From: Bradyrhizobium sp. JYMT SZCCT0428 | GTDB taxonomy: Bacteria; Pseudomonadota; Alphaproteobacteria; Rhizobiales; Xanthobacteraceae | Reading direction: 5' to 3' | Assembly: GCF_018131075.1 (NCBI RefSeq) | Contig: NZ_JAFCLS010000027.1 | Location: 56,052-120,051 of the forward strand | Length of the DNA: 64,000 nt | In this document: positions 44,059 through 51,395 of the stretch, in pieces | Layout: every line of letters begins with the position of its first letter | Numbering within the stretch: position 1 is the first letter of the stretch | Made by a program: the position numbers and the translations under genes | The notes under the pieces: model-generated | Told to the model about the DNA's origin: nothing | Database searches by the model: none | What the model saw: the letters and a program-made list of their open reading frames with translations, nothing else

Positions 44059-44244
44059 AAGAAAGCTAAAGCCAAGAAGACGGCGGCACGTCGTGGATAT
44101 ACGAAAGACGATCTAAAACTGCTGAAGACGCATTCGAAGTCTAAGACGCCGGTGGAGCGTATCGCAAAGCTTATGAAGCGATCGGGTGCGACGTTGCGTC
44201 AAAAGGCGAGGGCAATGGGTCTGCCGCTGGGCCACCGTCGATAA
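44059..44244 (+). CDS. small basic helical protein lacking a visible start codon
   Basis: The frame KKAKAKKTAARRGYTKDDLK, LLKTHSKSKTPVERIAKLMK, then RSGATLRQKARAMGLPLGHRR ends at TAA 44244. It looks like the SANT/HTH-like small DNA-binding family frequent in rhizobia (T-x-D/E-D-hydrophobic-Lys start, then K-x-P-x-x-x-I-A-x-x-M-K-R). The frame has no ATG, GTG or TTG between the upstream stop (TAA near 44012) and this sequence. An ATG at 44033 in another frame suggests an indel removed the start. Possibly a pseudogene. Confidence 0.5.
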   Translation, partial: KKAKAKKTAARRGYTKDDLKLLKTHSKSKTPVERIAKLMKRSGATLRQKARAMGLPLGHRR

Positions 44245-44492
44245 ATTGAGACCGGGCGGCCCGTCTGCATGGTGTCAGGTGGACCGCCCGGCCAGAGGAC
44301 CGTCTGTGGCTAAACGAGACGGCTGCCCCGAGAATACACAAGCGCGGCTTGAGTTCCTATTTTTTAAATGGGAGCCCAGGCGCAGTAGCGAGGTTTGATT
44401 GCCGTCGCGCCTGTGGCCCACAGAGTGCTTGTTTGGAATAGGAACGGTGAAGTAATTACAAAGTTTCTAACGCGCAAGAGTGGTGAGGACCC

Positions 44493-44750
44493 ATGTACGC
44501 TGCGCACTTTCCCATTACCGAAAACAACCCCGACTTGTGCCAAGCTATGACTATCGCCATGGGCTACGTGCACGCGACCGGGCTCGTTGATAAGTTTCCC
44601 AATCCTGAATTGTTGATTGCCACGGCGATCTCAAATGCCTGGAAGGGTGGGATGAGGCACCCGATACGCCTAGCTAACGAAGGCATCGTTTGCGCGGAGC
44701 GAACGGCCCAGCTCGGAACCCTGCCATCTGTGTTTGCGAGACTCGTATAA
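44493..44750 (+). CDS. small hypothetical protein
   Basis: The 85-residue protein (MYAAHFPITENNPDLCQAMT ... AISNAWKGGMRHPIRLANEG) is of a type seen in many Bradyrhizobium genomes. GTGAGGA lies before ATG 44493. Its 3' end overlaps the convergent gene 44674-44949 by 77 bp. No domain can be named. Confidence 0.6.
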   Translation: MYAAHFPITENNPDLCQAMTIAMGYVHATGLVDKFPNPELLIATAISNAWKGGMRHPIRLANEGIVCAERTAQLGTLPSVFARLV

Positions 44751-44949
44751 GGCCGGGTCCGCACTCCGCACTCGTCCGCGCTCTGCCTTGGAGGTGCTGC
44801 ATAAGTCGGGCATTCAATTGGCGAATTTCCCGTAGCGTAACTTCCAGAACCCGGCCGGGCGGCAACAACTGAGCTCCTTGCTCAAGTTTGGTAATGCGCT
44901 CTTCGATTTGTTCCGGGGTTTTATAAATGTCGTCGGAAAGATCGCGCAT
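44674..44949 (-). CDS. small coiled-coil protein, hypothetical
   Basis: The 91-residue protein has a helical, heptad-like first half (TPEQIEERITKLEQGAQLL ... LEVTLREIRQLNARLMQHLQG) and a looser C-terminus. GGAGGCGAT directly before ATG 44949 is a strong ribosome site; the longer frame from 44994 lacks one. It overlaps the convergent gene at 44493-44750 tail to tail, so antisense interference between the two transcripts is possible. Confidence 0.65.
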   Translation of the reverse strand: MRDLSDDIYKTPEQIEERITKLEQGAQLLPPGRVLEVTLREIRQLNARLMQHLQGRARTSAECGPGLIRVSQTQMAGFRAGPFAPRKRCLR

Positions 44950-45148
44950 ATCGCCTCCAGTAGCAGGCGGGAGCGTAAACAATCTCTCAGTCACCGACGC
45001 CTACGGTCAGAGCCTCGGCCAGTGATGCTAGACAAACCCCGGTAGAATGAATGGTTCCCTATCCCGCGCACTGCACAATTCTTCGGGATATAGGAACTCG
45101 GATTTTGCATGGTGGTTATTGGGGTTGAACACTTGTTGAGTAACGCCC

Positions 45149-45382
45149 ATGCAAAAGTCTGTTCCATTCTCGGAAGTTGTGATTGACCCCTCGAGCGATC
45201 TCCAGATTCATTACTGGGCCAAGGATATGCTTATCCAACCGCACGAACTTCGAGACGCTGTCCGATTGATTGGACCGCGTCTTTGCGACCTTCGGAAGTA
45301 TTTCGGAAGATCCGCGGCCATCATCTGCCTGAGAGATAGGCGTGAGCCTCGGACAGTTAGCCCCTATGGACTTCCTGCATAA
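45149..45382 (+). CDS. DUF3606-family small protein
   Basis: The 77-residue protein has the DUF3606 pattern: a short DPSS turn, then LQIHYWAKDMLIQPHELRDAVRLIG, where Y-W-A/S-K and the LR-AV helix are characteristic. The family is small, helical and uncharacterised, abundant in alpha- and betaproteobacteria. A regulatory hairpin and a second small gene lie 90-116 bp downstream. Confidence 0.7.
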   Translation: MQKSVPFSEVVIDPSSDLQIHYWAKDMLIQPHELRDAVRLIGPRLCDLRKYFGRSAAIICLRDRREPRTVSPYGLPA

Positions 45383-45471
45383 GAGGCAGAAGTCCCGTAG
45401 CAACCTACGTGGCACTGGTGTATTGTCTCAATATCACCGCCCCGCCCAAGGCTTCTATCGGTTTCGGTAGT

Positions 45472-45499
45472 ACTCCCGCCTCTCATGGGAGTTTTTTTT
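45472..45499 (+). promoter_or_regulatory. hairpin that doubles as terminator and ribosome-site sequestering element
   Basis: ACTCCC (45472-45477) pairs with GGGAGT (45487-45492), followed by eight T. That is a rho-independent terminator by form. The same GGGAG is the ribosome site of the TTG start at 45498, six bases downstream. The stem would therefore either end transcription from the DUF3606 gene or hide the ribosome site of the next gene. Confidence 0.6.
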
Positions 45500-45695
45500 G
45501 CCAGACTATCGTACCTACACCCTCGGACACGACGGACACTTTCAGGGCTCCATCCCTCTTCCGGACTGTCCCGACGACGATACCGCCATTGCAGCTGTGA
45601 AGCAGGTGCTCGACGGGCATGACGTTGAGCTGTGGCAGCTTGATCGAAAGGTTGCCGTCTTCGACCATAAAACCAAATCAGTAAAGAGCGCGTAA
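45498..45695 (+). CDS. small hypothetical protein starting with TTG
   Basis: The 65-residue protein MPDYRTYTLGHDGHFQGSIP continues with LPDCPDDDTAIAAVKQVLDGHDVELWQLDRKVAVF. The pattern YRxYxLxxDGHF..... DDxxAIxxAxxxxxGHDVELWxxxRxVA is widespread in Bradyrhizobium. The TTG start lies in the T-tract of a terminator-like hairpin whose right arm is the ribosome site, suggesting post-transcriptional control. A further small gene follows 29 bp downstream. Confidence 0.7.
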   Translation: MPDYRTYTLGHDGHFQGSIPLPDCPDDDTAIAAVKQVLDGHDVELWQLDRKVAVFDHKTKSVKSA

Positions 45696-45724
45696 CGCGC
45701 CTTCCAAACGCTGGGAGGCGTCCG

Positions 45725-45883
45725 TTGAACCCAAGAAGTCACTGGCAAGGCCGTCTTGAACAAGCGCGGCGCATTGTGTCCCGAATGTCCGACCAGCAGA
45801 CCGTTCAGAACCTCAACAAGCTGATCGCGGACATCGAAGAAGATATTCGGAAGGCAGACGGCTCCGGCGGGACTTCTCCATAG
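45725..45883 (+). CDS. short helical protein
   Basis: This 52-residue gene, below usual length cut-offs, starts with TTG and has GGGAGG upstream. It reads MNPRSHWQGRLEQARRIVSR, then MSDQQTVQNLNKLIADIEED and IRKADGSGG. It is a single amphipathic helical hairpin by composition. It follows the previous small gene in the same direction and is likely cotranscribed. Function unknown. Confidence 0.5.
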   Translation: MNPRSHWQGRLEQARRIVSRMSDQQTVQNLNKLIADIEEDIRKADGSGGTSP

Positions 45884-45920
45884 AGTTCAGGCTGTACCGA
45901 GCCGAATACGGCCCCGCCGG

Positions 45921-46016
45921 TTAGGCTCGTTTACGTTCGATTTTCTTCACTTTTTTCCGCGCAGGTTTCAGCGGCATGTTGATTTGCTTGGTCACGGGAA
46001 TTTCAAAGCTCAGCAA
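45921..46016 (-). CDS. very short basic peptide downstream of a histidine kinase
   Basis: A 31-codon frame from TTG 46016 reads MLSFEIPVTKQINMPLKPAR followed by KKVKKIERKRA. It starts 9 bp after the kinase stop, with GGAACTGAGG at the stop codon as a possible ribosome site. The Lys/Arg tail suggests nucleic-acid binding. It may not be translated. Confidence 0.35.
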   Translation of the reverse strand: MLSFEIPVTKQINMPLKPARKKVKKIERKRA

Positions 46017-46024
46017 AGGACGCC

Positions 46025-47494
46025 TCAGTTCCTTCCCGGAGCTGGGGCCGTCTTCTGATCGTCGCTCTTCAGGTTCGCTGCCGGAATTGAGACGCGCCAG
46101 CTCAGTCCGGAAGCCGCAAATTCCACAGCGACCTTGCCATTGAGAGAGCGTTCAATCATGTCCTCGAACACAATATGGCCAAACCCTTTGTGGGATGGAG
46201 GGACGACCGGCGGCCCACCTTGCTCGATCCAGTTCAAAAGCAATTGGCGCGGCGCGTCCTCATCACCATCGAATGCCCAGGACACTTTGACTTTTCCAGT
46301 CGGTACCGACAGAGCCCCATATTTGATGGCGTTCGTCGTCAGTTCGTGGATCGCAAGCCCAATTGCCTGCGCGGCTTCCGCGCTGACGACAATGTCGGGC
46401 CCACTAAGCTCAAGGCGAGAACTTTGAACGTCCACAAAGGGCTCAAGGTGTTTGCGCATAAGGTCGGCGAGAGGGGCACCTTGCCAACTGTTAAGAACCA
46501 ACACGTCGTGCGACGCCGCGAGGCCCTGCAGACGCCGTCCGAACCGGCTTTCAAACTCTTCCATCGTCGCGACCGTCCGAGCTGTCCGGCGAGCAATCGA
46601 CTGGATTACGGTGAGCAGATTCTTTGATCGATGCGATAGTTCATGCATCAAGAATTGAATATGATCTTCTGTGGCCTTGCGCTCGGTGACGTCGGCTACA
46701 ATGCTGACCATGCGGTGAGCTTTTCCGTCGGGCGTGCGAGCGACGACTTGGCCGTGGCCTCTAAGCCAGAGAATTGAGCCGTCGGGCCATACCACGCGGT
46801 ATTCCGACGTAAATGAGTCCTGCTTGTCTGCAAGTTCGTGGAATTCATGCATCAAATGACGGTCGTCCGGGTGCAATGCGGACCAATACTCATCATCATC
46901 ACCCCCCACGTGGCCGCGCCCATCGGTAAGGTTGAGGCCGAACAGGGCCATACCTTCTTGCGTCCAGAGCCGTGTCTTACTTACCAAATCGGTTTGCCAG
47001 GTGCCCATTCTGCCAGCGGTCAGGGCGGACCGATAAAGCGCCTCGCTCTCACGCAATGAAGTTTCGGCGGCAACCTGCGCGGAGATATCAACATTAGTGC
47101 CTAACCAACGAACGACTAAGCCCGCCGGGTCTCGCAGCGGAACCACCCGTGTTAGAAACGGACGAAAAATTCCGTCGTTTCCCTTCAAAGGAAACGTCAT
47201 CTCGAATGGCTCGCCCGTCGCGATGGAATGTTTCCATCGCTTTAGCACATCGGGCAGCCGATGGGCATCGTGAACCGAGGTCCAGCCCCAGCCGTGCTGA
47301 CTCTCAGGTGAGGCTCCCGTGTACTCGTACCAACGACGATTATACCAAAAGATGCTTCCGTTAGGGTCAGCTATCCAGCAGAGCGTCGGAAGGTTGTTGG
47401 CGACATCGTAGAAATCTTCGGCTCTTCGGAGGGCTTCCTCGGAAGAGGTGACGTCACTCTCGGCACCTGGTTCCGATAACGCTTTCATCTGCAC
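46025..47494 (-). CDS. PAS-PAS HWE-type histidine kinase
   Basis: The 489-residue soluble kinase has a first PAS domain (residues about 25-145, NLPTLCWIADPNGSIFWYNRRWYEYTGAS) and a second PAS/PAC (about 150-285, ending VSIVADVTERKATEDHI). The HWE phospho-acceptor is FLMHELSHRSKNLLTVIQSIARRTA. The ATPase contains HELTTNAIKYGALSVPTGKV and the family Trp-Glu motif LNWIEQGGPPV. HWE kinases in this order often feed the general stress or light response. No flavin-binding LOV signature is seen in either PAS domain. Confidence 0.9.
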   Translation of the reverse strand: MQMKALSEPGAESDVTSSEEALRRAEDFYDVANNLPTLCWIADPNGSIFWYNRRWYEYTGASPESQHGWGWTSVHDAHRLPDVLKRWKHSIATGEPFEMTFPLKGNDGIFRPFLTRVVPLRDPAGLVVRWLGTNVDISAQVAAETSLRESEALYRSALTAGRMGTWQTDLVSKTRLWTQEGMALFGLNLTDGRGHVGGDDDEYWSALHPDDRHLMHEFHELADKQDSFTSEYRVVWPDGSILWLRGHGQVVARTPDGKAHRMVSIVADVTERKATEDHIQFLMHELSHRSKNLLTVIQSIARRTARTVATMEEFESRFGRRLQGLAASHDVLVLNSWQGAPLADLMRKHLEPFVDVQSSRLELSGPDIVVSAEAAQAIGLAIHELTTNAIKYGALSVPTGKVKVSWAFDGDEDAPRQLLLNWIEQGGPPVVPPSHKGFGHIVFEDMIERSLNGKVAVEFAASGLSWRVSIPAANLKSDDQKTAPAPGRN

Positions 47495-47806
47495 ATTCTG
47501 TTGGCTTTGCCTCCCACCAGATATCAGATGCGGGGTATCGATGCCATCCTAAGTATGGTGCCGATCGATTTCGGGCCGATCGCGCGATCCCACAGGCTCC
47601 AGACCTGCAGCGAGCGGCCGAAACTCGTCACGACAATATCGGTGAGGTATTTGCCTCAGAACACGCCGAGTTCGAGCATCTGCCTGGGCGCCAAATCGGG
47701 CCGGAATTGCGGGTCGAAATCGCGGCCGGCGGCGCAGAATACATCGCGATAGCCTCTCTGCATTTGTCGCTGACGATCACGATGCTGCGGCGCATCCGAC
47801 CTCCAG
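47495..47806. other. 312-bp gap with a decayed coding fragment
   Basis: On the minus strand a frame reads DFDPQFRPDLAPRQMLELGVF, then a stop and GKYLTDIVVTSF. It looks like the remnant of a small protein with one nonsense change. No intact gene is seen. Confidence 0.4.
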
Positions 47807-48271
47807 TCAGTTCAACAGCCAGATGGCGCCGTTCAGAACCGAAGCGAACGCCACCCACGCGGCGTAGGGCGCGAACAGGAGAGATGCAATCTTATCCTGT
47901 CGCCGCGTTATCATGATGAAGCCAATGATCGTGATCAGGAGCAGCAAGATCACGCCAAGGGCGATATCGATGCGATGGCCTGAAAAGAAGATGGGTGACC
48001 AAACGAAATTCAGAGCCAGCTGCCCCCACCACAGCTTCATTGGTGGGTTGTTGCGGCCTTTTCTCCAAACACGCCACCCAGCGATCGCGATGATGACATA
48101 GAGCGTGCTCCAAACAGGGGCAAAGATCCAGTTAGGCGGACTGAAAGGCGGCTTGCTTAGCGCCGCATACCATGCACCGGGGGCGGTAGCGAAACCGATG
48201 ATAAGGCCGCCACCAAGAACGAGCGCAACAAACAAGACTAAACTGCCGAGCTCGGCCGCGCGCATTTTCAT
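47807..48271 (-). CDS. tspO: TspO/MBR family tryptophan-rich sensory protein
   Basis: The 154-residue protein has five membrane helices. Family signatures are GGGLIIGFATAPGAWYAALSKPPFSPPNWIFAPVWSTLYVIIAIAGWRVWR near the N-terminus, WWGQLALNFVWSPIFFSG in the middle and AAWVAFASVLNGAIWLLN at the end. TspO binds porphyrins and cholesterol-like ligands in the outer or cytoplasmic membrane and tunes photosynthesis or stress gene expression in alphaproteobacteria. A fasciclin gene lies upstream on the same strand. A second locus near 56.3 kb has a tspO-like remnant beside another fasciclin gene. Confidence 0.92.
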   Translation of the reverse strand: MKMRAAELGSLVLFVALVLGGGLIIGFATAPGAWYAALSKPPFSPPNWIFAPVWSTLYVIIAIAGWRVWRKGRNNPPMKLWWGQLALNFVWSPIFFSGHRIDIALGVILLLLITIIGFIMITRRQDKIASLLFAPYAAWVAFASVLNGAIWLLN

Positions 48272-48440
48272 TCGAATGGGTCTTCGTCGCTATTGTTCGG
48301 CAAAAGAATGTCAGTGGTTCTCTTGTCTCGGATGAGCAGCAGCGATCGCATCTCCTGTGGGGTGCCTCGTCGAGAAGGTGCCGGTCCGCTTGGAAGCAAA
48401 GCGGACTGGCGGTCGATCGCTTGTGGGAATATATGGCCGA

Positions 48441-48944
48441 TCAGCTCTGGGGCGGCAGGATGACCTTGTCGATGACGTGGATGATGCCGTTCGAGGCCGC
48501 GGTATCAGCCTTTACGACGGTGGCGTCGTTGATCGTCACCTTGCCGCCTTTGGTCGTGAGCTTCACCATTGCGCCGTTGACGGTTTTGGCCTGGTCCAGC
48601 TTAGTTACCTGCTCGGCTCTCACCGCGCCCGGCACCACGTGGTAAGTGAGGATGGCCGTCAGCTTCGCTTTGTTCTCGGGCTTCACCAGGTTCTCCACCG
48701 TGCCGGCCGGCAATTTGGCAAATGCCTCGTCCGTCGGTGCGAACACCGTGAACGGTCCGGGCCCTTTCAGAGTAGCAACCAGATCGGCCGCCTTGAGTGC
48801 TGCCGCCAGCGTCTTGAACTGGCCGGCACCGACCGCCGTGTCGACAATGTCCTGATTGCTGGCGCGCGCGAAATTGCTGCCGATCGCCAACGCTGCAACG
48901 GCCAGAACGACCGCGGCCTTCGACACAATACCTAGTCTGCTCAT
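48441..48944 (-). CDS. secreted fasciclin (FAS1) domain protein
   Basis: The 167-residue protein has a signal peptide (MSRLGIVSKAAVVLAVAALAIGSNFARA) and one FAS1 domain. H1 is GPGPFTVFAPTDEAFAKLPAGTVENLVKPENKAKLTAILTYHVVPG and H2 is SNGIIHVIDKVILPP. FAS1 domains mediate adhesion and protein interaction at the cell surface or periplasm. It is a paralog of 56636-57181. No TGATCC-type promoter is found upstream of this copy. Confidence 0.9.
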   Translation of the reverse strand: MSRLGIVSKAAVVLAVAALAIGSNFARASNQDIVDTAVGAGQFKTLAAALKAADLVATLKGPGPFTVFAPTDEAFAKLPAGTVENLVKPENKAKLTAILTYHVVPGAVRAEQVTKLDQAKTVNGAMVKLTTKGGKVTINDATVVKADTAASNGIIHVIDKVILPPQS

Positions 48945-49149
48945 CTTTTAGCTCCTGTGACGTGATGGGGCCGGCTTGGGCCGGCGTTCCGTTTTCGAGG
49001 AAGGGAGAAAACGCATTTCGCCTCGCACCTTGTTGAATGGTGGTAAAACTGATTTTCTTCAAGGGCACATTGACCTGATATGAAAAGTAGTTTTCGTGGA
49101 GATAAAAATACGCCCCATCTTTGAACTTGGATGAAATGAGGCCGGAACC

Positions 49150-49749
49150 ATGCTGTCGGAGACCCTGATCACGGCCCTTAAGGGCTATGCTATCGGCCCA
49201 AAGATCCGCCGGCTGCGCCTGCGCAAAAAGCTGGGGCTGGTCCAGCTAAGCGAGCACACCGGTCTCTCGCCGGCGATGTTGTCGAAAATTGAGCGAGGGC
49301 ATCTGTTTCCGACGCTACCGACCTTGTTGCGGATCGCTTTGGTGTTCGGCGTCGGGCTCGATCACTTTTTCAGAGAGGACTGCGACGGGCCGGTTCATGC
49401 CCTTGTGCGCAAGGCGGACCGCATTCGTCTTCCGGAGAAGGCAGGGCGGACTTCGCCCGCTTACTGCTTCGAGTCGCTCGACTATCCTGTCAGCGACCGA
49501 AAGCTCAACGGCTATTACGTTGAGTTTGGTGAGGAAGACGAGCAGTCGGAGCCGCACGAGCATCCCGGCGCGGAGATCATCTACATTTTGGATGGCGAGC
49601 TCGTGGTGAACCTGGAGGGAGAGGACTTCACGCTCGGCCAGGGCGACTCGATGTATTTCGATTGCGCTCACCCGCACAGTTACCGCCGTAAAGGGGCGTT
49701 GCTATGCGCGGCCATTATCGTGGTGACGGCGGAATCAGCTTCAGCGTGA
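49150..49749 (+). CDS. XRE-family regulator with cupin domain
   Basis: The 199-residue regulator has an N-terminal helix-turn-helix (residues 15-70: IGPKIRRLRLRKKLGLVQLSEHTGLSPAMLSKIERGHLFPTLPTLLRIALVFGV) and a C-terminal cupin (HEHPGAEIIYILDGELVVNLEGEDFTLGQGDSMYFDCAHPHSYRR). The type is like PuuR/SutR regulators that sense a small molecule in the cupin barrel. It is divergent from the fasciclin-tspO pair and could control it (inference). ATG 49150 starts the conserved region. Confidence 0.88.
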   Translation: MLSETLITALKGYAIGPKIRRLRLRKKLGLVQLSEHTGLSPAMLSKIERGHLFPTLPTLLRIALVFGVGLDHFFREDCDGPVHALVRKADRIRLPEKAGRTSPAYCFESLDYPVSDRKLNGYYVEFGEEDEQSEPHEHPGAEIIYILDGELVVNLEGEDFTLGQGDSMYFDCAHPHSYRRKGALLCAAIIVVTAESASA

Positions 49750-49981
49750 CTGGGATCGCGAGACAATCCCTAGAGGAACAGGAACCATCCTCGCTCAAGC
49801 TCGCAAACGGAGCTTGGGCGACGTTCATGAATGAAACCGGCGATGGGCTTCACAACGAGCTTCAAGTTCATAATTGGGTTGGATGCCAAACCAAAAACCG
49901 CAAAGCGTTCGTTCCGGTAGCCCACTTGCTCTGGTGCGTCTCAAGGCCGCCAACGCGCTTGAGTTTGGCGACGGTTGTTGA

Positions 49982-50092
49982 ATGAAGCGGCGTCACTTCA
50001 TTGCGGCGCTCGGTGGCGCAGCGGCAGCGTGGCCTTCTCGGCTGTGGGCCCGGCCCTGGGACCGTTTTTTTCGTCCTAAAGCTGCCAACTGA
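49982..50092 (+). pseudogene. signal-peptide remnant of an ABC solute-binding protein
   Basis: The 36-codon frame MKRRHFIAALGGAAAAWPSR continues with LWARPWDRFF and stops. The first 20 residues are the stereotyped leader of the PF04392 family (compare 26911). The upstream 120 bp also recall the 3' end of such a gene in decayed form. It is a leftover of a deleted receptor gene. Confidence 0.65.
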
Positions 50093-50280
50093 GGTACTCT
50101 GAACTCGTTCGATAAGTTCAGTCTAGTTGCGATAATTGTGCTGTTCTGACCCCGGTGGCAAAGTTGCCGGCGGTCGGGGCGGCCCCGGTGCAGTGAAGCC
50201 TGGGCCGCCTATCCAGGGCTCAAGGGGGCGCCAAACTCAGGCACCATAACCCCGGCCCTAAAAAAAATTTGCAGGGCCTC

Positions 50281-50309
50281 TTGAAACTTTTTTGGGCCCA
50301 AAATATTTC
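50281..50309 (+). promoter_or_regulatory. putative sigma-70-like promoter of hsp20
   Basis: TTGAAA (50281-50286), 17 bp, TATTTC (50304-50309). The -35 with its preceding C also fits the CTTGAAA of heat-shock sigma promoters, but the -10 does not clearly. It would give an untranslated leader of about 85 nt. Confidence 0.45.
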
Positions 50310-50314
50310 GCTGT

Positions 50315-50400
50315 CGCCGGATGCCAAATGGTCCGGTGCGGGCGTCGGCGGATGTCCGACGCGCTGCTTGTATCCATGTTGCTCAACGGAGGATGTGGTT
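50315..50400 (+). promoter_or_regulatory. ROSE-like RNA thermometer in the hsp20 leader
   Basis: Three hairpins can be drawn. GCCGGA/TCCGGT is at about 50315-50337. A perfect 7-bp stem lies at 50342-50348 with 50356-50362. The 3' hairpin (about 50375-50398) pairs CCATGTT-G-CTC with GAGGATGTGG around an AACG loop. It buries the GGAGGA ribosome site and leaves one bulged G in the TTGCT motif. That is the hallmark of ROSE elements, which open on heating and release translation of small heat-shock genes in rhizobia (established family knowledge). Confidence 0.85.
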
Positions 50401-50850
50401 ATGAGGACTTTCGACTTTACTCCCTTCGCGCGGTCGAGCATCGGCTTCGACCACTTGTTCGACCTTCTGAACAATCCGCAGTTGGCGGAAGATCAAGGCG
50501 GCTACCCGCCGTATGATATTGTTCGGATCGGCGCCGACACCTATCGCATCGCGGTAGCAATCGCCGGCTTCACATCCGACGAGATTACGGTCACCAGCCA
50601 ACAGAATCTCCTGACGGTGGAAGGCCGCAAGGCGAATGAGGACAACCAGCAGTACCTGCATCGTGGCATCTCGGCCAGAGCCTTTACGCGCCGCTTCAAT
50701 CTTGAAGACCACGTTGAAGTCGAGCAGGCAAATTACGACAACGGCCTGCTGCAGATCGATCTGGTTCGGAAGATTCCCGAAGCGATGAAGTCTCGGAAGA
50801 TCGCAGTCGGCAGCGGCTCTAAGCCGATGAAATCGCTCAACGCAGCCTAA
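50401..50850 (+). CDS. small heat-shock protein Hsp20 (IbpA-like)
   Basis: The 149-residue chaperone has the class A IbpA start MRTFDFTPFARSSIGFDHLFDLL. The alpha-crystallin domain follows (YPPYDIVRIGADTYRIAVAIAGFTSDEITVTSQQNLLTVEGRK ... YLHRGISARAFTRRFNLEDHVEVEQANYDNGLLQIDLVRKIPE). It binds unfolding proteins in the cytoplasm as an ATP-independent holdase. ATG 50401 has GGAGGA upstream inside a ROSE-like hairpin, so expression should be controlled by temperature at translation. A small gene follows 68 bp downstream. Confidence 0.93.
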   Translation: MRTFDFTPFARSSIGFDHLFDLLNNPQLAEDQGGYPPYDIVRIGADTYRIAVAIAGFTSDEITVTSQQNLLTVEGRKANEDNQQYLHRGISARAFTRRFNLEDHVEVEQANYDNGLLQIDLVRKIPEAMKSRKIAVGSGSKPMKSLNAA

Positions 50851-50918
50851 CAACAACCTGGTATGGGGCGGTTCTGCCTCCTGCTCGAACCGCCCCTTCA
50901 AGCAAAATGGAGGGAACG

Positions 50919-51245
50919 ATGTCTATTGCACGTACGTCTGCCGTAGAAATTGACGCAGTGTTGCACCCAGCGCGCGCATTCAGCCATCCCATGGACGTTG
51001 TCCGGGACGCCGATCTGACCCTGTACGAGAAGCGCGCGATCCTGTCGTCCTGGGCATCAGATGCCTGTGCGGTAGAAAATCTTCCAGAATTTCGCCATCC
51101 GTCCGGTGCTGCCCCCGTGAAGTTCGACGACATCATGGACGCATTGCGTGTTCTGGATTCCGAACAAGAGCGAAGGGTTGGTCCCACTCAACGCATTGGC
51201 TGGCGCTCAAGTCCTCAAGAATCCGGAGAGGCCCCACCCCTGTAA
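50919..51245 (+). CDS. hypothetical protein downstream of hsp20
   Basis: The 108-residue protein begins MSIARTSAVEIDAVLHPARA and contains DADLTLYEKRAILSSWASDACAVE, a pattern I recognise as a recurrent Bradyrhizobium small protein of unknown role. ATG 50919 has GGAGGGAACG before it and is preferred to the in-frame start at 50907. The C-terminal third is Pro/Gly rich. It is likely cotranscribed with hsp20. Confidence 0.65.
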   Translation: MSIARTSAVEIDAVLHPARAFSHPMDVVRDADLTLYEKRAILSSWASDACAVENLPEFRHPSGAAPVKFDDIMDALRVLDSEQERRVGPTQRIGWRSSPQESGEAPPL

Positions 51246-51395
51246 CTGTAGCAGCGATGAGGAGCGAACAGCAATGCTGTTTGAACGACCGGACGTGAAG
51301 AAAGTGCTCGCGATGACCGCGTGCCTCCTGAGCCTGTTGAGCGGTGTTCGACCGCCGCTCTAGCTGATTGTGCCTGGAGACCTTGAGGATTACCA

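Noticed and set aside
45105..45135. GGAAC-N16-GGTT near the DUF3606 gene as an EcfG general-stress promoter
   Set aside because: The -10 differs from CGTT and no second good match was found among the neighbouring small genes, so it cannot be told from chance.
48357..48935. 192-codon plus-strand frame
   Set aside because: Antisense to the fasciclin gene, whose motifs are unmistakable.
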